The notes under the pieces: model-generated
Databases searched by the model: none
Told to the model about the DNA's origin: nothing
The model's input: the letters and a program-made list of their open reading frames with translations, nothing else
From: Pyrocephalus nanus
Taxonomy: Eukaryota; Chordata; Aves; Passeriformes; Tyrannidae
Assembly (NCBI GenBank): GCA_038380795.1
Contig: CM076276.1
Span: 15,452,001-15,516,000, forward strand
Reading direction: 5' to 3'
Length of the DNA: 64,000 nt
Translations under genes and position numbers: made by a program
In this document: in pieces, positions 1 to 11,675 of the stretch
Layout: each line of letters opens with the position of its first letter
How positions within the stretch are numbered: the stretch's first letter is position 1

Positions 1-131
1 CTCTGCAGACATTCCAGCCCCACCTGGACAGTCCCTGTGTCACCTGCTGCAGGTGACCCTGCCTGGGCAGGGGGTTGGACTGGGTGATCTGCAGAGATCC
101 CTTCCAACCCCAGCTATTCTGGGATTCTATG
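1..131 (+). mobile_element. CR1 LINE 3' end, truncated
   Basis: The segment ends in the usual CR1 tail: a stretch reading 'gggttggactgggtgatct', then 'cccttccaaccc' and a terminal 'attctgggattctatga'. It runs off the left edge. It lies just upstream of the first visible E4F1 exon, in an intron. Confidence 0.8.
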
Positions 132-266
132 AAAGCCCACACATGCAGATGAAAATACAATTCCTCTCCTTGTCTGGGTTAGTTTTTGGTCAGCATTCAC
201 TTCCAGCCCGTACCGGATCCTTGCTGCTGCTGGTTGTCCTGGGCCAACCACACGTTTTCTCTCTAG

Positions 267-3259
267 AGTACAAACCTTTCAAGTGTGAGGAGTGTGGCAA
301 AGAGTTCACCAAGGGCTACCTGCTGAAGAAGCACCAGGAGGTGCACGTGAACGAGCGGCGGTTCCGCTGCGGGGAGTGCGGGAAGCTCTACAAAACCATC
401 GCCCACGTGAAGGGGCACCGGCGGGTGCACTCGGACGAGCGGCCCTACCCCTGCCCCAAGTGTGGCAAGCGCTACAAGACAAAGGTGCGTCCCAGACTGC
501 CCTCCCAGAGCCAGGGCTTGGCAGAGCTTAGGAGGCTTGGCTCCTGAAAGAGCAAGTGCCACCTGCCTGTCACATGGTGCCCAGAGAAGCTGTGGCTGCC
601 CCACACTGAGCATCCCCCTGGAGGCTGAGGTGCCTCCTCCCCGCGTTTGCCGTGCCCCTCAGGAGCCCTCCCCTTGTTCCCCGTGTGTGCAGAACGCTCA
701 GCAGGTGCATTTCCGCACGCACCTGGAGGACAAGCCGTACGTGTGCCAGTTCTGCAGCCGGGGGTTCCGGGAGAAGGGCTCCCTGGTGCGCCACATCCGC
801 CACCACACCGGCGAGAAGCCCTTCAAGTGCTACAAGTGCGGGCGAGGCTTCGCCGAGCACGGCACCCTCAACAGGCACCTCCGCACCAAAGGTGAGCTGC
901 CAGGCTGGGCAGGGGGCTGGGCTGGGCTCGGGACAAGCTGCTCTTTGGCTGAGAGGGAATGATCCTCACGGTGGGTGTGCCCTGTGTCCGAGGCCGTGTG
1001 TGTCTGTGCATCAGGACGTGCCTGGAGACATCAGCCTGGAGAAGGTTGTGTGGACAGCTCCCAAACAGCCTTCCAGTATCTGAAGGGGCCTGCGAGTTCT
1101 GTGAGGAAAATGTCTTGAGTAAAGTTCTCAGAGATAATCTTGTTTGATGGGATTTAGTTGCACTGGACCTGCTGCTCCTTTAGCTCCTAAGCATGGATTT
1201 CCAGACGCCTTCAGGTAGTGCTGATGGTGTATTTAGGTTCCAAGGAACAATACGAGTTTACTTGAGGGGGAAAAGAAGTTTCCTAGGAGATACTGAAATG
1301 CATCAGCAGAAAAGAACAGCGACTTAAAATATACCCAGACTCTTCCTGTAGGTTCTTCACAGACAGCTTTTGAAATCCTGGGTGGGTTTATCTTCTGAAT
1401 TTAGCTGGGAATTTCTGGAAAAAAATACTGGGGAGCTGCTCTGCTTGAGGCTCAGTTGCCTGGTGTCACAGGGCTTTCCTGGGCTGTTCCTTGGCCTGTC
1501 CTGGTGTGCTGAGAGCCTCTTGTGTGACACTGGTTACTTGTGTGACACCGTGGCATCCCATGGAAAGGCCTCTTTGGTGCTGTGCAGCACCTTCCAGGTA
1601 CTCTCTGAGACGGCCATGGAAAGTGATGCTTTTCTGGCACTTCTGGAATTTTCCAGGTGGCTGCCTCGTTGCTATGAAGGAGGTGGAAGAAGTGATGGTG
1701 TCAGAGGAAAGCCAGTCAGCCGACAACTTGGCGGCCACGGTGATCTCGGAGGACCCGCACACGGTGCTGGTGGAGTTCTCCTCGGTGGTGGCCGACACTC
1801 AGGAGTACATCATCGAGGTGAGAGGGGCAAACAGCTGCTCCTCCTCAGTGTGGCACAGGATTTGGTCAGGAAAAGGCAGTTGTAGGTGTTCCTCCTCCTG
1901 GCTCTTGGGAGAAGGAAGAGCAGGATCGCCCCTGCCTGCAGGGCCCTGGCAGTCAGTAGGATTAACCTTCCTTGAAAGGAAAGCACTTGGAGCTTTCCTC
2001 ACCCTCCTGAGGTGCTGTGTGTGATGGGGGCAGGAAAAGCAGAGCACAGGGCAGACTGACAGTGCCTCAGCAGGAGGGAAATTTCTGACCACACCAGATT
2101 TTATGGCCTCACAAACTCACTTCAGCTTTCCCTACTCTCCTCTCCCATTTCTGTTTAGCTTGTTTTGTCCCAGATAGTCTCTGTTGTTTCTAACAGAGGC
2201 TGCCAAAAGCAATGAATTATGTGTTTCACTTTCTCCCCCTTCATGACACAGAGCCAGTTCTTATCCAAGCAGGATAACAGAGCTCAGTTATTGAGTTCCT
2301 TTAGTGCTGCCATAGTTTTTCTCCAATGGGAGAAGAATTTGCTGCTCAGCCAAATCTTGCTGAGAGAGGAGGTTCTCTTCCAGTTATTTGTCAACATTTT
2401 GCATTAATTTTAAGTAGCTCCTGATAATGGGATTTGGAGGGAATATCCTGGAGGTCTCCTTGTGGGGGGAGGATGACACAGAAAGACTTGTGTAAATATC
2501 TGAGTGAATTATATTTTGGTAACAAAGGATTTTTTTGTAACAACTTAAAAAGGGAATCCTCTCATTTTGTCTTTCAAGACTTCTACTGAAGACATGGAGA
2601 CCAGTGAAGCTACTGAAATAATAGAGGGAACCAGACATGAGGTAAAGCAGCCACACAAACTGTGATTTTGGGGCCTTGGCATACATGAAGTCACTTTTAG
2701 TGGCTGAGTCATGCTAAGTAAACCCAAGAGAGCTGGAGGAGGACTTTGCACAAGGGCCTGGAGTGACAGGACAAGGGGGAATGGCTTCCTACTAACAGAG
2801 GGCAGAGCTGGATGGGATATTGGGAAGGGATCCTTCCCTGGGGGGATGGGGATGCCCTGGCACAGGTTGCCACTGTAAACACACCCAGCCTCTGGCTCTG
2901 CTGCCCCGCAGGTCGACAGCCACATCATGAAGGTGGTGCAGCAGATCGTGAACCAGGCCAGCTCGGGCCACCAGATCATCGTGCAGAACGTCACCGTGGC
3001 CGAGGGCGCGGGCGCCGCCGCGGACGCCGCCGACACCATCACCATCGCCACGCCCGAGAGCCTGACGGAGCAGGTGGCCATGACCTTGGCCTCGGCCATC
3101 GGAGACGGCGCCGTGCTCGCCGCCGACGGCGCCATCGCCGCGCAGGAGGCCACGGTGACCATGGTGGCGTCCGAGGACATCGAGATCATGGAGCACGCGG
3201 GCGAGTTCGTCATCGCCGCGCAGGAGGGGGAGCTGGAGGTGCAGACCGTCATCGTGTAG
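267..3259 (+). CDS. E4F1: E4F1 transcription factor / ubiquitin ligase, C-terminal part (5' end outside window)
   Basis: Five exons are visible: 267-484, 693-891, 1657-1817, 2579-2641 and 2912-3259 (stop TAG 3257-3259). Each is flanked by AG/GT and they join in frame to about 328 residues, roughly the C-terminal 40% of the protein. The first two exons encode a run of C2H2 zinc fingers (FKCEECGKEF, FRCGECGKLY, YPCPKCGKRY, YVCQFCSRGF, FKCYKCGRGF). The last finger lacks the usual final histidine and is followed by Gly-Gly-Cys, as in mammalian E4F1. The remaining exons encode the conserved acidic tail (TVLVEFSSVVADTQEYIIE; DTITIATPESLTEQVAMTLA; ending LEVQTVIV). E4F1 is known as a nuclear DNA-binding regulator of cell-cycle and mitochondrial genes and an atypical E3 ligase for p53. 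The last exon is very GC-rich and has an alanine-rich expansion near residue 215 of the visible part. Identification is firm; the start is not in the window. Confidence 0.96.
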
Positions 3260-3935
3260 GGCACCCAGAACCGGCTGGGGGGCTCCAGCCTGGGGGGCTG
3301 GGGCAGCCCTGACCTGCCCCTGGTGACAGAACGTGCTGGAGGGCAGGGGCTCGACGGGACAGGACGGGCCCAGGGTGCTCCAGCTCAAAATGAGCATCGG
3401 GAGATGAACCCTCGGCACGGTCCCACGGGGGAGAGACTGACAGGCCACAGTGTCGTGTACAGCAGCCTCGAATGAGGGAGGATCCTTTGGGAATTAGTTC
3501 CCTCTGCCCCCAGCACAGCAGTGGTCTGGTTTTTAAAGGATTCAGAAAGTGTGGGGTCTCACAAGAGACTATTTAATCATATGCATTTAAAACAAGTGGA
3601 GGAAAGCAAACCTAAGGAATTGTGTGGGGTGTGTTCAGCACAACTCAAACACTCTCATGCCTTTAACCTCGCTCCTTCAGGCCTCCCAAGGCATGGTACT
3701 GCAGTATTATTTGATATCCCGGACAAGTAGCCTTACGTACTGGTCTCTGAATGCATCCTTGTACCCTGCAATGCCAGCCAGGCTGCTCTGAGAGCCAGTC
3801 TGGGGGCTGGAAAGCCATATTGTATAGGAATTTGGGGTTTTTTAAAACCATATATGAATTTTTAATTGCATATTGTACAGATTCAGCATGTAAATAAATA
3901 CATTTTTGAAAATAAAATTATTTAAAGTTCTTACT
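3260..3935 (+). other. E4F1: E4F1 3' untranslated region
   Basis: This region follows the TAG stop. It is GC-rich at first and turns AT-rich after about 3830. It ends shortly after two poly(A) signals near 3893 and 3911. The sharp change in base composition fits a 3' UTR end. The exact cleavage site cannot be read from the sequence. Confidence 0.7.
3893..3916 (+). terminator. E4F1: E4F1 poly(A) signals (two AATAAA)
   Basis: AATAAA occurs at 3893-3898 and again at 3911-3916, about 640 bases after the stop. A TGTAAATA element (3889-3896, Pumilio consensus) overlaps the first signal. A T-run follows near 3940, which could serve as the downstream U-rich element. Confidence 0.65.
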
Positions 3936-4309
3936 ATATATATTTTTTTTTTAATTTCTGCTCTGTTATCATACCAACAGAAGAATTTCTGGAAGGAGAA
4001 AGAAATGGGGGCTTTTATATCGTGCTTAAGAAGAGGGGGAGTAGTCACTGCTGTGCTTTGATGTGGCCTGGTCAGTGGCTGCAGGGGGGCAGCCATGGAA
4101 ACTGCACCTTCCCCTGCAGCAAAGTGCCCAAAACACAGAGAAATGCCTAAAACCAGACAATGGAATAAAGATGGGAAATGCCAGAAGGATTAAGTCTGGA
4201 ATCTCTGTGTCCAGAGCTTGGTATCAAATCTGCGATACCCTTCTCTGTCCAGAGATGGGTATGAGGATGCTGAAATTCTGGCCAGAGTTCCCCATTTTCA
4301 CAATTTTCA

Positions 4310-4854
4310 GGCTGAAATGGCATTTTATTGATGAGGTGAAGGAGGTGAAAACAGGGATCGAGGAAGAGGGGGTAAGGAAATGCAGCACTTTAATGTCCTT
4401 CCCCAAACTAAGGTGTTACTAGTACAAAATGCAGCAGAACATGGTCTCTGCAGGTTAAGATCCTGCCAATAACCATCTTTTTTTCCAGTTAAATACACAC
4501 CACCTGTTGTACTTACTGTTACAGTAATGGGTTAATCATTTCCTAAAGATACTCACAAAAAGATGCAGCTTCCTCAAAATTCACAGCAGCTGTGTTAGCC
4601 CTTCCCAGAGAGAAGCATTCACTGCAGGAGGATGGACCAATCAGCCTCTCCATCCAGGAAATTCCCTGCTGGTCCCTGTGAGCTGCAGACAGGGCTGAGC
4701 TGAACCTCAGAGAGGGAGGGATCTTAAATGGTGCTCTGCTGGGGCACCAGCGATCCAAATTCTGCAGTAATCTTGTTCCAGAAGCTGTTGGGGCATCCAA
4801 ACCCACTGCTGGAATAAAATCTCACAAAGAAAGTTTAAAGATGCCCAAATATCT
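4310..4854 (-). other. ZDHHC4: ZDHHC4 3' untranslated region with poly(A) signal
   Basis: The region lies 3' of the ZDHHC4 stop on the minus strand. The nearest minus-strand AATAAA reads at 4329-4324, about 525 bases after the stop. The E4F1 and ZDHHC4 3' ends therefore face each other with about 400 bases between signals and no evident overlap. Confidence 0.55.
4324..4329 (-). terminator. ZDHHC4: ZDHHC4 poly(A) signal candidate
   Basis: TTTATT on the plus strand is AATAAA on the gene strand. It is the first canonical hexamer found downstream of the TGA stop at 4857-4855. Confidence 0.5.
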
Positions 4855-7800
4855 TCATGGTTTTTTCTTCCTTTCCAATGCTGTAGGAGGCCTAAAGATC
4901 TCCTTTAAATTCCTCCAGATTCCTTTAGAATAAATGTTTTTGTAGACAAGCTGTCTGTCAGGGGGCTGCGATGAGAGGTGGTGGGACAGCCCAAATCTCC
5001 TGGATTTACACCATTCATTGGTGGTTTGGTTGGTGAAGGCCAAGTACAGAGTGAAAGCGCTGTATCCACCCAGGACCAGTGTGAGCAGGAGAACAAACCC
5101 CAGCATGAAGACAATCCTAGGGAAAGTCAAGAAAAGGTGCTGCAAGGAAAAGAGGGAAAATAACTTAGTTAAAAACCTGGAGGATTAAATCACATGGCCA
5201 CTGTAAAAGCCCAGCTGGAATGAACATCCATGTGCACATGGGACAAGGTCCCAGCCCTGACCCCCACCCAGCTCAGCGAGGCTCCATTCCTCAAGAAACG
5301 GCCTCAAGTTGCACCAGGAGAGGTTTAGGTTGGACATCAGGGAAAATTTCTTCCCAGGAAAGGCTGCAAAGCATTGTCACAGCTGCCCAGGGCAGGGGTG
5401 GAGTCCCCATCCCTGGAACTGTTCAAAAACCGTGGGGATGTGGCACCTGGGGACGTGGGTTAGTGGTGGACAGGGTTGGGGTGCTGCTTGATGGTTGGAC
5501 TTGATGATCTTAAAGGTGTTTCCCAACTTTAACAATTCCATGGTTCCACCTGAACCTCTGAGCAGAGCATGCAGAGTCCCAGACATGTATTTTCTCCCAA
5601 GCCTTGCTAATATGTGGGAGGATTTTCCACACCCGTCTCTATTTCCAACTGTTTGTGTTTGGAGTTTTGCTTGTTTGTTTTTTGTTGTTGTTTTACTTCG
5701 CAAAACATTAACACAAATCATCTGAAAACAAACTGCCAAATGAAGGGGCAACAATCTGGTACAACTTTGGGTTTTGCTGACATGATACAGTTTAAGCAGC
5801 TCTTTTCTGAGTCAAATCCCACTCCCAGGGAGTGGTAATGGCATTGCTCAAACATTTCCTGACCAGGGTCCCATTGTAAGAGTCCAAGGCTGAAACATCT
5901 GCTGTCTAGGATGAGGAAAAGATAAAGCACTTAGTACTTACCACCTCACTGCCACACTACAGGGATGAGGGGACTGAGATAAAAATTACTCAAGTGCTGG
6001 AGTCTCACAGTCAACCTTTGCTTTCATGTGAGGGAAAATATTCCAAGTATCTAAAATTCCAGGGTAGTCAGTCCTGCTTGAACATCTCCATGAGGATGTC
6101 AAGGATTGTCAGCTGTTTCCTAAATGTTACTACACTGGGTGGTCACGGAATGTAAATTCATTCTCTGTGATCCAGGTCTGCTGAGCGACAGACACTGGAG
6201 ACAGAACTCCGAAAAAGGGAGAGCACAAAGAAGTGCTGGGAGAAAAAAAAAACCCACATTTTTCAAGCAGCCTGCAATGGCAGCTTTCTAAACCTAAACC
6301 TAAACCTGCTAAAACCGCTGGGGTGGGAACAGACTGCAGGGAACAGGAAGAGACCCCCGACAGCAAAGAGCGAGCGCCAACTTACCTGGACCAGGAAGGG
6401 AATCTCCACAGGGTGCTCCTGGCCCTGGGCATCCAGGTAAGAGCTGTGCATGATGTTGGAGAGCAGCACCAGGCGGGTGAGCAGGGCCAGGGTGAGGGTG
6501 GCGAGGGTGGTGGCCGTGGCCGTCAGGGACAGCAGGTACAGCAGGAACCAGCCCGCGTTGGAGCCCCCCACGCAGTTGTTGAGCCACACACAGTGGTGGT
6601 CGAAGCGGTGCACGCACGTCCCACACACACCTGGGGGGCAGGGACATGGAAAACGTCTGGTTACAGGGGTTTCAGGGAACCAGTTTGAGTTTTACACAGT
6701 CTGGGAGAGCTTTTAACCTGAAAACACGTGAGGGTGACGGTCGGGATTCAGCCGACAGCTTCTGAAGCAAAGACATTAATTACAAATGCACATCAGAAGG
6801 AAAAACCATGTGTCCCCTCTCCTATTCACCAAGACTGCAGCTGCCAGGCTTTGGTTTCCCTGACAGTACTGCACAGCAAAGCACCTGAAAGGCAGAGATT
6901 GTAGCTCCCACCTTTACTTCAGATAACAGCAAGCTCTTGCAAAAAAAAGAGGAGGTGGACTCCTCCTCCCTGGAAGTGTTGCAGTTCAGGCTGGATGTGG
7001 CTTGGAGCAACCTGGGATAGTGGAAGGTGTCCCTGCCCATGGCAGGGGGTGGGAACAAGATGGTCTTTAAAGTCTTTCCAACCCACACCACTCCAGGATT
7101 CTGTGATTCCGTGAAACACCAAATCCTGAACTTATGTCTTGACAGGTGATAATTTCTAATTTAGACTTCCAGCTGCTCAAAAACTTGGCTGTTCCTGACC
7201 CTGAATTAGGCCATCAGAACTGGTAATTTCTGTGAGAAGAAACAGCAAGAAAGCAGCTCCATGGCTGGGCAAATGCAGCTGTGAGCTGGGACCCCAGGAA
7301 AACAAACACGGCCCTGTGTGCACTGAGCTCACAACAGAACAGCTGTAGTGTGAACTGCAGCTCCTGGGGCAGAATTCCCTTGGGAAAGGATTGCTTCTCA
7401 GGGAAGCTCAGGCTCTTACTGCAGTGCTTGGACCTGGCTGGCTTCTCCATGGTGCACGTTGGACACACGGTGCCTCTCTGGAACATCACCCCATCATAAG
7501 CATAAACCTTAACCAGGGATGCGTGGTTTGACTTCGTTATTATCCCTGTCAAAGAAACAGGAAAAACAGTGAAAAAAAGAGAGGTATTTAAAGAAATTTT
7601 AAGGCTGGTTTTCAAACAGCTCCAGCACGAGCGTGAGCTTACCAGGGTTGGCCCGGGAGCAGAGCAGGAAGCAGCCCATGTTCCCAGTCAGCAGCAGGTA
7701 GGGCAGGAGGAGGAGGAGGAGGTGGAATTGCAGCTCCCAGCAGTACCCAAACACCTCCCAGGTGTATTCCCCAAACACTGCAGCCTGCAAGGCCATGTGC

Positions 7801-10800
7801 AGGACAACAAACAAACAGCTCCTGGAAGAGAAAGGGGACAGTCTATTTAATACTCAGCATCCTGATTAACAGGTCAAGTACACTCAGAGGTGATCAAAGA
7901 CTTTCCAAATGCAAGGAGACACCTCTTTTAGGTTTTCAGGCCAGCATGGATTGCATATTAATAGTGTTTTCTCCATCCACTGGCTTCTCTTTCTCTTCTT
8001 CCCACATACACTCCTTTAAACATGCCAGTTAAATTCACTGCGTTATTTCCACGTCCTTTGGATTTTTCTTCCCTGTCAGTACAAAGTCTCATAATCACTT
8101 TGCTGCTGACAACACATGCCACAGCAACGGGCCACAAAGCATTCTGCCAGAAGACATTTGCTGCTCTGACAGCAAAGAAAACCCCAGTAAACCATCTTAA
8201 AAACACTGTAACAGTATAAGCAGCTGCATGAAGTAAGAGTGGCAGGAGGTTGGCAGAGGTGGACACCAGTTCCAGTGCACAGGGTGGGGGTCCCAGTGTC
8301 CCCAGCAATCTGACAGTGTCACCTCTCTGTCTCAGGCTGTGTTACAGCACAGGATCTGCAAAACAGGCAGCACAACAAGCCCAGCACTCACACCACAGCT
8401 GGAGATGTCACACCCTGAAGTGTCTGCCACACTGGAGCTACTGCCCCCAGGGAAAAGGCATTTAAATGAGTCCTGAAGCACCGGAGTTCACAGACCCTAC
8501 AAAAGCCACCTGAATCCAGCAGGCTGTGTGCTGGCAGCTGGGCAGCTTCCCTTGAGCCACCTGGGCATCCAGGCTGCTGGACTAAGACTAATGGGATTTG
8601 AGGGGGAGGATGGAGCCTGTCTGACTCCATCTGCAGCTGCCAGAGAGGCTGTGGTAATTCCTGTGGGGATGCAGCTCCCACCAGTGTGAGCAACATCTGT
8701 TACTGAGCCACATTATCTTCATCTGTCAATATGTTCAAATATTTCAGGGTGCCACCTTCTAAACAACGAGCAAGGAAAAGAGAGACAGCCTGGCAAACCT
8801 TAAAGGGAACCTGTAACCCCTGACAAACATCCCTGACCACGAGGGAATATCTCAGGATAACACTGAGAGCTCTGGTGGTGGCAGGAGAGCCCAACAGGAG
8901 CCACAGATATTGGCAGAAAATAATGCCAAAGGCAGGGAAGTGCAATACCTGGTGTGGAAGAGCCTGTGCAGGGCCCCGTGTGCCACCCTGTGTGTCACCC
9001 TCTGCAGCTGGGTGGGGATCACCAGTGACAGCACCTGAGGGAAATGGAGATGCTGTGTTACCTGAACTGCACATCACCTCTGCTCGGGGAATTAAACACT
9101 TCCCAGCCCCTCAGTTCTGTGTCTGTGCTGCCACAGCACCAGGGAGGAGGCTCATCTTCAGGGGCATCTGAGCTCCTCAGCACAGAAATCGAGGTTGGAA
9201 AAGATGTTCAAGATCATCCAGCCCAATTATAACACACAGAATCACTGAGGTTGGAAAAGCCCTCCCAGCCCATGGATCCCCCCTGTGCCCCATCCCCACC
9301 CTGTCCCCAGCCCAGAGCACTGAGTGCCACGTCCTGTCCTGCCTGGGACACCTCCAGGGCTGGGCACTCCAAACCTCCCTGGGCAGCTCCAGTTCCTGAG
9401 CACCCTTTCCACGAGGAAAATACGCTGGGGCTGCACATCCCTGGGAGCACGACAGGCCCAAACAAACGGATCTGGGTTAATGTGTGAAAGTTCTAAGCTC
9501 CTTAGGCTGGGGACAGGCTGGGGACTGGTTAAGCAGGGGATAGAACTGAGCAATTCCCCAGCTACAATATGCTCCATCAGGCCATCTGACAGATCAAGTG
9601 AAGAGAAGCAAAGGGATCAAGCCTGCTGGCCCCCAGAGAAAGAAGAAAACCCCCACAACCCAACCAAACCCCCCAAAAAAAACCCCCAGTTTCTTCATCC
9701 CCTCTGGTCCAGCCCCGTGGCTCCACTTTTAACTGCCCTTTCAGGCACAGCCCAAGGTGCAGAAGGAGGCAGTGCCTGTGCTGATGGAGGGAACCCCCAG
9801 CCCGTGCCTGTGGAGATGCCTGATGCCCCCAGCCCAGGGGTCTCTATAGCAATGCAGCAATCAGAGCAGCAATCAATCAGAGCAGCAATCAGAGCAGCCC
9901 AGCCTCTTTCCAGCTTTCCAGGAAGAAAATATGCAGCGAGAGCTCCCTGCCTCAGATGGGAAAGACCAGGAGGCAAAAAGCATATGTGGAGCTGAGAAGA
10001 CGCTAAATATTTCTGTGCTGACTGACACGTCTCGTCTGAGCCGTCCAAGGGGAAAGTGTTTGGGAAAAAGAGGCTTTTCCAAGGAGACACAGCCCAGCAG
10101 GAAAGCACCCTGAGTGCAGCCTCAACAGCCTTCCAGGCTCACATCCTTCATTATTTATGTATTTGCATTATTTACAGTCATTAATTACAGCTAGAAGTGA
10201 ATTTAAAATATTGTCCAGAGAAACTTTTTAATCACAGAGCCATGGAATGTCCTGAGTCGGAAGGGACCCCTGAGGATCATGCAAGTCCAACTCCTGGCCC
10301 TGCACAGGACACCCCAACAATCCCAGCCTGTCCCTGAGAGTGTTGTCCAAACGTTCCTGGAGCTCTGGCAGCCTTGGCCCCCTTGCCCTGGGGAGCCTGG
10401 TCAGGTAAAGTATTGGTTAAATTCACATGGATTTACTTCATATGTACAAATATCAACTAAATTCCTCCAGACAGTGGCTGCACAGCACAGCAGTATTTTA
10501 ATTCCTGCTTGTTAAGCATTCCATGGCAGCAGCTACTGAGAAACGGGGGAAAATAATCAATTTCTCTGCACATTGTGTCCATAAACCAAGATCAAGTATA
10601 TTACTAGTAATGAAAATCAGAGTCTGTCTGAACTCCTGTGAACAGTATTAAACATAATTTACAAGAGAAGTGGTAATTCTCTCATCATTTCCCTTCCAGG
10701 AATACTACAGCTTTTTTTTTTCCCTTTTCATTCAGACACAGCCCAACAGACAGAAAAATGAGCTGATGCTTTTCCAGCTCTCCATTTTAACAATAAAATG

Positions 10801-11559
10801 CCAATTCTTAATCCTCTTTTAAAACTCTTCATTCCTCCCTCTTTCTTAGCAAATAACAGCCTGCAGCATTAGTACACACATTAAAGAGCTTCCCCTAAAA
10901 TATTTGCCACCAGTTATAATTCTCTATTTTAATCCTTAAACCTCCCCCATCTTTTTCCCCTCAAAGACAGCAGCAAATAACATAAAACTGAAAATTCCCA
11001 GGGCCTGATTATTACTTAATTTCTCAAAGCTGACATGTTGTGGTGTCACAGAGCAAGGTGCTTCCAGCATTTTGAGAAGCTCCATCCTCACCCCCACCCC
11101 AGACAGGCAGGGACAAGAGCTGTGAGACCCAAATGGCTTTTACTATTGCTTGGTAGTAAAGGAATGTTTATTTCTAACATCTGAAAGGAAGTTTATTTCT
11201 ATTTCGAGCCCCACTTTCTTGAAAGCAGTTGTCAAAACAAGATGAAATATGAAATATAGTACATTATCACTCTAACCACATACACTGGCATTTTTTAGGG
11301 AGCAGAAATAGAGCAGTTGCACCAATTTTAGCACAGTGAAGCAGGGCAGACCACCAGAACAGGAGATGATCACTCCTCTGGAAGCTCAGTGCTTTACCTG
11401 GCAGCTCATTCACTGCCTGGAAGGCCACTTCTTTACCTGGCTTGCCCTGTTGACACTCCTTGTGAGGAAACTCTCCTTCCTTCCCGAGCAGAGGCAGAGC
11501 AGAGCAGTGACAACGAGCACAAAGCACAGGTAAACCAAGAAGAGTGTCAGGAAGTCCAT
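4855..11559 (-). CDS. ZDHHC4: ZDHHC4 palmitoyltransferase (complete, six coding exons)
   Basis: In gene order the coding exons are 11559-11437, 9034-8949, 7821-7643, 7545-7420, 6630-6386 and 5139-4855 (TGA). The total of 1044 nt gives 347 residues, close to the mammalian length. The enzyme transfers palmitate to cysteines of endomembrane proteins. The cysteine-rich domain is rebuilt across the exon 4/5 junction ([20 protein letters not shown]), followed by [14 protein letters not shown] with the DHHC tetrad at about residues 182-185. A TTNE motif (the TTxE of the family) lies in the last exon. Membrane segments are visible at about 3-24, 72-92, 97-120, 197-225 and 258-290. The strand [10 protein letters not shown] upstream of the CRD is diagnostic for ZDHHC4. 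The C-terminus ends KKKP, a possible dilysine ER-retrieval signal. The start ATG at 11559-11557 lies 8 nt inside an exon whose acceptor (tacattccag on the minus strand) ends at 11568. A non-coding exon must therefore lie upstream. Confidence 0.96.
5290..5555 (+). mobile_element. CR1 LINE 3' fragment
   Basis: It has the CR1 3' UTR landmarks in order: ggtttaggttggacatc, then 'gcccagggcaggggtggagtcccc', then 'cttgatgatcttaaaggtgt' and a short terminal repeat. It sits in the last ZDHHC4 intron, antisense to the gene. Confidence 0.85.
6945..7113 (+). mobile_element. CR1 LINE 3' fragment
   Basis: The segment contains ctggaagtgttgcagttcag, gtgtccctgcccatggcagg and the terminal 'aggattctgtgattc'. 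It lies in the intron between ZDHHC4 coding exons 4 and 5. Confidence 0.85.
9179..9238 (-). mobile_element. CR1 LINE 3' end, very short
   Basis: About 60 bases match the CR1 3' end in reverse orientation (gaggttggaaaagatg, atcatccagcc). It abuts a second, longer CR1 fragment in the same orientation. Confidence 0.6.
9239..9465 (-). mobile_element. CR1 LINE 3' fragment
   Basis: The reverse CR1 tail (agaatcactgaggttggaaa) is followed by the minus-strand body: acacctccagggctgggcac, cctgggcagctccagttcct. It lies in ZDHHC4 coding intron 1, in the same orientation as the gene. Confidence 0.8.
10229..10405 (-). mobile_element. CR1 LINE 3' fragment
   Basis: Reverse CR1 tail: cacagagccatggaatgtcc, ggaagggacccctgaggatc, then 'ttgtccaaacgttcctggag' and 'ccttgccctggggagcctgg'. 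This is a different CR1 subfamily from the neighbours, judging by its body sequence. Confidence 0.8.
10406..11436. other. AT-rich intronic stretch, no gene seen
   Basis: This is part of the 2.4 kb ZDHHC4 intron between the first two coding exons. It is markedly AT-rich (10540-11280) with many short A and T runs. I see no splice-flanked open frame, repeat array or RNA gene in it. Confidence 0.6.
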
Positions 11560-11675
11560 CCCGAGCCCTGGAATGTAAGAGAAGAGCTGTCAGAGCCCCC
11601 CAGATCCCTGCAGCAGGGCCTGGGATCACCCACCATGGGAATGGAGCAGCCCCAGCCCAGGCAGGACCCCCCAGA

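Noticed and set aside
6289..6312. Telomere-like aacctaaacctaaacct
   Set aside because: Only three units and not the vertebrate TTAGGG hexamer in either strand; chance.
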